From positions 1 to 64,000 of the forward strand of contig NZ_LODW01000049.1 of NCBI RefSeq assembly GCF_002914525.1: a stretch of 64,000 nt of DNA, read 5' to 3'. Of the stretch, positions 59,041 to 64,000 are shown piece by piece. This DNA is from Rhizobium hidalgonense. Lineage in GTDB: Bacteria; Pseudomonadota; Alphaproteobacteria; Rhizobiales; Rhizobiaceae. Each line of letters starts with the position of its first letter. Within the stretch, counting starts at the first letter, position 1. The notes beneath the pieces were generated by a model. It was given only the letters and a program-made list of their open reading frames with translations. It had not been told where the DNA came from and ran no database searches. Position numbers and translations under genes: made by a program.

Positions 59041-60705
59041 TCACATATTCGGATAGACCGGTCCCTCACCGCCCTGCGGCGGTACCCAGTTGATGTTCTG
59101 GTTGGGGTCCTTGATGTCGCAGGTCTTGCAGTGCACGCAGTTCTGGGCGTTGATGACGAAGGTGTCCTTGCCGTCCTTCTCCACCCATTCATAGACCCCG
59201 GCCGGACAGTAACGCGTCGACGGGCCGGCATAGATGTCATGCTCGGAACGCTTCTGCAGGCCCATGTCCTTGACCTGCAGATGCACTGGCTGGTCCTCCT
59301 CATGATTGGTGTTCGACAGGAACACCGAGGACAGACGGTCGAAGGTCAGGACGCCATCCGGCTTCGGATAGGCGATCGGCTTGTGCTGGGAGGCCGGCTC
59401 GAGCGACTGCGCGTCGGTCTTGCCATGCTTCAGCGTGCCGAAGAACGAGAAGCCGAACAGCGTATTGGTCCACATGTCGAGACCGCCGAGCGCCACGCCG
59501 ATCGCCGTGCCGAACTTCGACCACAGCGGCTTGACGTTGCGAACCCGCTTCAGATCCTTGCCGATGTCGGTGGCGCGCCATTCGTTTTCGATTTCGGCGA
59601 CCTCGTCATGGCTGCGGCCGGCTGTCATCGCCGCGGCGAGCTTCTCGGCCGCCAGCATGCCCGACAGCACCGCATTGTGGCTGCCCTTGATGCGAGGAAC
59701 GTTGACCAGACCGGCCGAACAGCCGATCAGCGCGCCGCCGGGGAAGGAAAGCTTCGGCACCGACTGGTAACCGCCCTCGGTGATGGCGCGCGCCCCATAG
59801 GAGAGCCGCTTGCCGCCCTCGAAGGTTCCGCGGATCGCCGGATGGGTCTTGAAGCGCTGGAATTCCTCGAAGGGATAGAGATAGGGGTTCTTGTAGTTCA
59901 GGTGGACGACGAAGCCGACGGCGACCAGATTGTCTTCGAGGTGATAGAGGAAGGAACCGCCGCCGGTCTTCATGCCGAGCGGCCAGCCGAAGGAATGCTG
60001 CACCAGGCCCGGCCTGTGGTTTTCCGGTTTGACCTGCCAGAGTTCCTTGATGCCGATGCCGAATTTCTGCGGCTCACGGTCTTTCTGCAGATCAAACTTG
60101 GCGATCAGCTGCTTGGCGAGCGAACCGCGCACGCCCTCGCCGATCAGGGTATATTTGCCGAGGAGTTCCATGCCGCGGGTATAGTTCGGGCCGGGCTCGC
60201 CATTCTTCTCGATGCCCATATCGCCGGTGGCGACACCGATGACCGCACCGTCGTCATTGTAGAGCACTTCGGTTGCGGCAAAACCCGGATAGATCTCGAC
60301 GCCGAGTTCCTCGGCCTTGCCAGCCAGCCATCGACAGACGTTTCCGAGCGAAACGATGTAGTTGCCGTGATTGTTCATCAAGGGCGGCATCAACATATTC
60401 GGCAGGCGGATCGAGCCGGCCGGACCGAGCAGCAGGAAGTGGTCGTCCTTGACCTCGGTCTTGAAGGGGTGGTCGGCTTCCTCGCGCCAGCCGGGCAGCA
60501 GCCGGTCGATCCCAATCGGATCGACGACGGCACCGGAGAGGATATGCGCGCCGACTTCCGAACCCTTTTCCAGCACGACGACCGAAAGCTCGGGATTGAC
60601 CTGCTTCAGCCGGATCGCCGCCGCCAGACCGGCCGGACCTGCGCCCACGATCACAACGTCGAATTCCATGCTCTCGCGATCGGGCAACTCAATCGTCTCG
60701 GTCAT
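59041..60705 (-). CDS. Electron transfer flavoprotein-ubiquinone oxidoreductase
   Basis: 554 residues, the full ETF-QO length. The FAD fold VVIVGAGPAGLAAA is at 14-27. The central ubiquinone-binding part includes GGYQSVPKLSFPGGALIGCSAGL (in part). The C-terminal 4Fe-4S ferredoxin domain has YCPAGVYEW and NAQNCVHCKTCDIKDP, giving the four cysteine ligands. It passes electrons from ETF, reduced by acyl-CoA and other dehydrogenases, to quinone at the inner membrane. Co-occurring ETF genes are not in the window. Confidence 0.97.
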   Translation of the reverse strand: MTETIELPDRESMEFDVVIVGAGPAGLAAAIRLKQVNPELSVVVLEKGSEVGAHILSGAVVDPIGIDRLLPGWREEADHPFKTEVKDDHFLLLGPAGSIRLPNMLMPPLMNNHGNYIVSLGNVCRWLAGKAEELGVEIYPGFAATEVLYNDDGAVIGVATGDMGIEKNGEPGPNYTRGMELLGKYTLIGEGVRGSLAKQLIAKFDLQKDREPQKFGIGIKELWQVKPENHRPGLVQHSFGWPLGMKTGGGSFLYHLEDNLVAVGFVVHLNYKNPYLYPFEEFQRFKTHPAIRGTFEGGKRLSYGARAITEGGYQSVPKLSFPGGALIGCSAGLVNVPRIKGSHNAVLSGMLAAEKLAAAMTAGRSHDEVAEIENEWRATDIGKDLKRVRNVKPLWSKFGTAIGVALGGLDMWTNTLFGFSFFGTLKHGKTDAQSLEPASQHKPIAYPKPDGVLTFDRLSSVFLSNTNHEEDQPVHLQVKDMGLQKRSEHDIYAGPSTRYCPAGVYEWVEKDGKDTFVINAQNCVHCKTCDIKDPNQNINWVPPQGGEGPVYPNM

Positions 60706-60952
60706 TCACTCGTCTCCGCTCGGCGGCGCGCGGCCGTCATCCAATGGGCACTTTCTTGTCAAAACGAGAAAGCATTGTCGAGCCGGGATACGACAAGCAA
60801 TCTTCAATTCGCACAATGATGTGCCCTGTGGGCTCAAATTTTATAACGTTTACGTTAACGTCAATTTGGGAGCACCATCGAACCGGTCACTCTCCCTTTC
60901 CTTTTCCGCCGCTTGCGCCTTATACATCCCTCACAGATATTGGAGGACAATC

Positions 60953-61741
60953 ATGGATCTCGGCATCGACGGCAAACGGGCGCTCATCCTCGCCTCCTCG
61001 CGTGGGCTCGGCCTCGGCATCGCCGTAGCACTGGCGCGTGAAGGCGCTAACGTGCTGCTCTGCGGACGCAGCGGCGAGCAGCTGGAGGCCAATTGCAAGG
61101 CCATCAATAGCGAAGGCAAAGGCCGGGCCGACTGGATCTGGGCCGACCTCGGCGACGAACGCTTCGTCGAGACGGTAACGAGCGCGGTGAAGGAGAAGTT
61201 CGGCGGGCTCGATATCCTCGTCAACAATAGCGGCGGACCGACGCCGGGCACGACCGAGGACATGACGGGTGAAAAGCTCGAGAGCTATTTCCTCTCCATG
61301 GTCGCCCGCGTGATCACGCTGACCAATGCGCTGCTGCCCGGCATGAAGGCACAGGGCTGGGGCCGCATCCTGACGGTCGCCTCCTCAGGCGTGATCGAAC
61401 CGATCGCCAATCTGGCGCTGTCGAATACGCTGCGCCCGGCCCTTGCCGGCTGGAGCAAGACACTTGCCTCCGAAGTGGCGGGCTTCGGCATCACCACCAA
61501 CCTGCTGTTGCCGGGCAGCATCCTGACGGGCCGTCTCGACGACCTCGACGGCGCGGCGGCAAAGCGGACCGGCAAGAGCCTCGAACAGATCCGCACCGAC
61601 AAGGAAGCGCGTATTCCGGTCGGCCGCTACGGCCGGGTGGAGGAATTTGCCGCAACGGCTGCCTTCCTGTGCAGCCAGCCGGCAAGCTACATCACCGGCT
61701 CGCTGATCCGCTGCGACGGCGGCGCGGCGCGATCCGTCTGA
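60953..61741 (+). CDS. Short-chain dehydrogenase/reductase (SDR)
   Basis: 262 residues. The Rossmann motif ALILASSRGLGLGIA is near 10-24 and DILVNNSGGPTPG near 85-97. The usual YxxxK is altered: the region reads ASSGVIEPIANLALSNTLRPALAGWSKTLA, where serine and lysine are present but the tyrosine position is not obvious. The tail is GSLIRCDGGAARS. Such variants occur in 3-oxoacyl-ACP reductase-like SDRs of unknown substrate. GGAGGACAATC sets the start. It is divergent from ETF-QO; a repeat element follows. Confidence 0.9.
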   Translation: MDLGIDGKRALILASSRGLGLGIAVALAREGANVLLCGRSGEQLEANCKAINSEGKGRADWIWADLGDERFVETVTSAVKEKFGGLDILVNNSGGPTPGTTEDMTGEKLESYFLSMVARVITLTNALLPGMKAQGWGRILTVASSGVIEPIANLALSNTLRPALAGWSKTLASEVAGFGITTNLLLPGSILTGRLDDLDGAAAKRTGKSLEQIRTDKEARIPVGRYGRVEEFAATAAFLCSQPASYITGSLIRCDGGAARSV

Positions 61742-61747
61742 CGGCTG

Positions 61748-61854
61748 CTTTAAAGCGCGTCGCAGCAAACTTGCTTCATGCGACGCGCTTGAGCTCTTGG
61801 TTTTATGCGTGTCGTTATCCCGGAACCGCTCCACACTTCCGGGCGACATGCATT
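61748..61854 (+). repeat. Dispersed intergenic repeat, copy B
   Basis: About 107 bp. It starts with TTTAAAGCGCGTCGCAGCAA, has an inner palindrome (GCGTCGCA...TGCGACGC) and ends GGGCGACATGCATTA. It aligns over its length with the minus-strand copy at 33230-33333. It fills the gap between the convergent SDR and phosphotransferase genes, and its end overlaps the stop codon of the latter. Confidence 0.75.
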
Positions 61855-62731
61855 AGCCGACATGGGCGGCGGCAGCCCATGTCGCAACATTTTGGACCAT
61901 CAAGCCGACATGGGCCGGATCGTCTGCGAGTTCGGCGAGCTCGGAAAGACGATGGAAGCCCGTCAGGATCGCAATGCGCCGCCGGTCGAGCCGGCGTCCG
62001 GTCAGCATCTCATAGGCCGATACGATGCGTGCGGTCAGATCCGGCGAGATGAAATTCGAGTAGATGAATTCCTGGTGCAGCGGGCCAAAACCTGAATCGG
62101 CGAAATCGTAAATACCGTTGAGCCTCCCTTGCGCATGGTCGAAGGCCATGTTCCAGCCATGGCCGTCGAAGAAGCCGAAGACCGTGCCGTGGGGATCAGG
62201 CGGCAAGGCTTCGAAATCGGCGATGACGGGCTCGGCAAAACCCCTGATGTCGGGCGGCAACAGCGGCAAGGCCTTCGTTCGCACCGCCTCGGGCGATTGC
62301 CATGGCTGGATGGCTCCGACCCCGGCTTGACGCAGACGATCGGCATCAACATCGTGCAACTCGGCGTAAAACCGTGCGAGGTCATCGGCGAGGTGCCGGC
62401 GAACGCCCTGCCCCAGCGCATCGTAATCTTCGGTGATGAGATGCTCGCCGTCGAGCTTGGCATGGCTGGAGAAGATCGGCGGCCCGTCGTGAATGTGCAT
62501 GTCGGGAACCGCCATCGACAACGACGGCCGAACGATGTCGAGCAAGGCGGCTTCCTTCACAAGCGCTCTTTCTGCGCCTGGATGGCGGGGGAACTTGAAG
62601 ATCAGCGTGTCGTCGACGTCTACGGCAAGCGAATCCCAGCCCTTCGCTGCCAGCTTGAAGACGGAGGCCGTGAGTTCAGGAAACACGCTTATGATGAGAG
62701 AGCGAAATTCGCTTGCGTTCAATTCGGTCAT
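61853..62731 (-). CDS. Phosphotransferase-family (APH-fold) protein
   Basis: 292 residues of the aminoglycoside phosphotransferase/choline kinase fold. The nucleotide lobe has LAVDVDDTLIFKFPRHP with the lysine and LVKEAALLDIV. The catalytic loop reads GFFDGHGWNMAFD, with aspartate and asparagine present but the usual preceding His replaced. The metal motif is YDFADSGFG. The substrate is unknown; antibiotic resistance should not be assumed. The ATG before TELNASEFRS is supported by AGGTCGTC; the 33-residue upstream extension is basic and not family-like. Confidence 0.85.
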   Translation of the reverse strand: MTELNASEFRSLIISVFPELTASVFKLAAKGWDSLAVDVDDTLIFKFPRHPGAERALVKEAALLDIVRPSLSMAVPDMHIHDGPPIFSSHAKLDGEHLITEDYDALGQGVRRHLADDLARFYAELHDVDADRLRQAGVGAIQPWQSPEAVRTKALPLLPPDIRGFAEPVIADFEALPPDPHGTVFGFFDGHGWNMAFDHAQGRLNGIYDFADSGFGPLHQEFIYSNFISPDLTARIVSAYEMLTGRRLDRRRIAILTGFHRLSELAELADDPAHVGLMVQNVATWAAAAHVG

Positions 62732-62869
62732 GACGACCTGCCTTCTCTTTTTCCGTGTTTTTTCGCCGGGCGACGAACGGCACGCGGACCGATCTCGTCT
62801 TGTCGCGAGCCGCCCGCCCTCCGCCGTCAAACGGCACCGGGGTTACACTGGCCTATATTAGTATAGTTT

Positions 62870-62887
62870 GAATATTACGGAATATTC
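62870..62887. promoter_or_regulatory. Imperfect palindrome upstream of the efflux adaptor gene
   Basis: GAATATTACGGAATATTC, an 18-bp near-palindrome in the AT-rich gap between the phosphotransferase gene and the RND adaptor. It could be a repressor operator for the efflux genes or part of the divergent promoter. The surrounding 62732-63020 stretch has no gene. Confidence 0.4.
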
Positions 62888-63020
62888 ATTACAAAAATTT
62901 AAGCCATTATAACCACTTAGTGATTGCGACCCGGGAATTATGTCTTTTTTGCGCCGCAATATAGGCGGCTCAATCAGAGCATAAAAATCGCAAACCCCGT
63001 TCAACCCCCGGTCTCGCCCA

Positions 63021-64000
63021 TGAAGAAATTTTGGATCACTGTCAGCGTTATCGCAGTTGCCGCCGTCGGCGTCTGGCAATTCGGGAATCTTGTCCCTTAT
63101 GCCTCCCGCATGCCCTACCTCTCGCAGTTCATCAAGCAGCCGGTCAGCGGCGATGACGGGCGGCCGGCACAGGGCGATCAGGCGCAGGCCGATCAAGCGC
63201 AGAACGGTGGGCAACACCAGGGCGGCGGGCGCCGACGCGGCGGCGGTGGCCCGACAGTCGTGAAGACCGTGGCAGCCGTGAAAACGACGCTACCGACGGA
63301 TGTGACGGCTTCCGGCTGGGCCGATGCCGACGACAACACCACCATCGCCGCGCAGGAACAGGGCCTGATCGTCAGCATCAGTGGCCAGGATGGGGCGACC
63401 GTCAAAGCCGGCGATCTGATTGCCAAGCTCGACGACCGGACAGCCAAGGCCGCCGTCGACAAGGACAATGCGATGATCGTGCGGGACACGGCGACGCTTT
63501 CGGAATCCGAAACCGCACTGGTGCGCGCGCAGGACCTCTTCGACCAGAAGGCCGGCACCCAGCAGAGCCTCGATCAGGCGAGAGCCGCCCGCGATACCGC
63601 CGCCGCCACCGTCGATGCCGATAAGGCGACACTCGCCTCGGATCAGATAATCCTCGAAAATACCGATATCCGCGCACCCTTCGACGGAAGACTCGGCGAT
63701 ATCGCCATCAGCAAGGGCGCTTTCCTCAATGCCGGCTCGGCGATCGTCACCATCGCCAAATACGATCCGATCTATGTGAAATTCCATCTGCAGGAACGCT
63801 ATCTCAGGCAATTGAAGACCGCGCTCGCCGCCGGCCCGGTCGAGGTCAGCACGGTTCCCGCATCCACCAAGGGGCAAGTCCGCAAGGGCGAGATCAGCTT
63901 CTACGACAACACCGTCGATACCGCTTCGGGCACGATCCTCGCCAAGGCGAAATTCGAGAATGCCTCCGGCGCCCTCTGGCCCGGCCAGTCGGTCAACATC
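63021..64000 (+). CDS. RND efflux periplasmic adaptor (HlyD/MdtA type), 3' end outside window
   Basis: 326 codons are present up to the window edge. The N-terminal signal anchor (about 5-25) is followed by a Gln/Gly-rich linker with a GGGRRRGGGG basic run. The adaptor core begins with TLPTDVTASGWADADDNTTIAAQ, then the lipoyl-like GLIVSISGQDGATVKAGDLIAKLDD. A coiled-coil hairpin (about 150-215, KAAVDKDNAMIVRDTATLSE and LDQARAARDTAAATVDADKA) follows, then ILENTDIRAPFDGRLGDIAI. An inner-membrane RND pump gene is expected just beyond the edge. The ribosome binding site is weak. Confidence 0.92.

Noticed and set aside
59131-60819. 562-codon plus-strand frame antisense to ETF-ubiquinone oxidoreductase
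   Set aside because: The minus-strand gene is full length with all cofactor motifs; the antisense frame has no recognisable fold and reflects codon bias.
61853-62731. Annotation of the APH-fold protein as an aminoglycoside resistance gene
   Set aside because: The fold is shared by many metabolic kinases, the catalytic loop is atypical and no resistance context is present.
1-64000. CRISPR arrays, rRNA genes, prophage or insertion sequence transposases
   Set aside because: No regularly spaced repeats, no rRNA-like sequence and no transposase, integrase or phage structural motifs were found on either strand.

Overview
The window looks like a chromosomal segment of a Rhizobium close to R. leguminosarum / R. 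etli. This rests on the high-GC alphaproteobacterial coding style, a RopA-like porin, the iolY-iolR-iolCDEB order known from Sinorhizobium, a galacturonosyltransferase (rgt) cluster of the rhizobial LPS-core type, and GC-rich palindromic intergenic repeats. The species is inferred. About 70 protein genes and one tRNA can be supported. No rRNA, CRISPR array, prophage or insertion sequence was seen.

Layout. 1-3.2 kb: 3'-truncated outer-membrane porin, tRNA-Ser(GCU), FAD ferredoxin reductase. 3.2-11.4 kb: myo-inositol catabolism, with divergent iolY and iolR followed by iolC (fused two-domain form), iolD, iolE and iolB. Copies of a GGAA-N6-TTCC-type operator surround iolR. 11.5-25 kb: small regulators and housekeeping genes. 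These include a DUF1127 gene whose ribosome binding site is buried in a hairpin, an AraC regulator next to a 53-residue Cys-rich protein, two PilZ-like proteins, a hisC-like aminotransferase, AMP nucleosidase, and three YCII/DGPF proteins with an ECF42-type sigma factor behind two tandem ECF-like promoters. 25-31.8 kb: a polyprenyl-phosphate sugar synthase (RgtE type) among three tandem GT39 transferases (RgtA/B/C type), beside a flippase-like membrane protein, for LPS-core decoration.

32.6-47 kb: a complete Tad/Flp pilus locus. The flp pilin, cpaB, cpaC, a small lipoprotein, tadG, two tadE pseudopilins, cpaE, tadA, tadB and tadC form one long minus-strand operon, with the prepilin peptidase divergent from it. 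The operon also holds an L,D-transpeptidase translationally coupled to cpaE, plus a distal winged-helix-like AAA ATPase and a membrane coiled-coil protein that are not classical Tad parts. 47-49.7 kb: a slipin/NfeD protease pair bracketed by an exact 19-bp direct repeat, suggesting acquisition or loss as a unit.

49.7-64 kb: divergent polyamine-type aminotransferase and glutamine synthetase-like genes, a lipid kinase, an MFS exporter, mgtE with a structured leader containing an 18-codon upstream ORF, an Lrp/EamA pair, a lipoprotein L,D-transpeptidase, ETF-ubiquinone oxidoreductase, an SDR, an APH-fold kinase, and the start of an RND efflux adaptor cut by the window edge.

The most promising leads are the mgtE leader, the SD-sequestering hairpin before the DUF1127 gene, the tandem ECF promoters, the extra Tad-operon genes and the 19-bp repeats around nfeD-slipin. 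Functions are assigned by reading family motifs; no database search was run.
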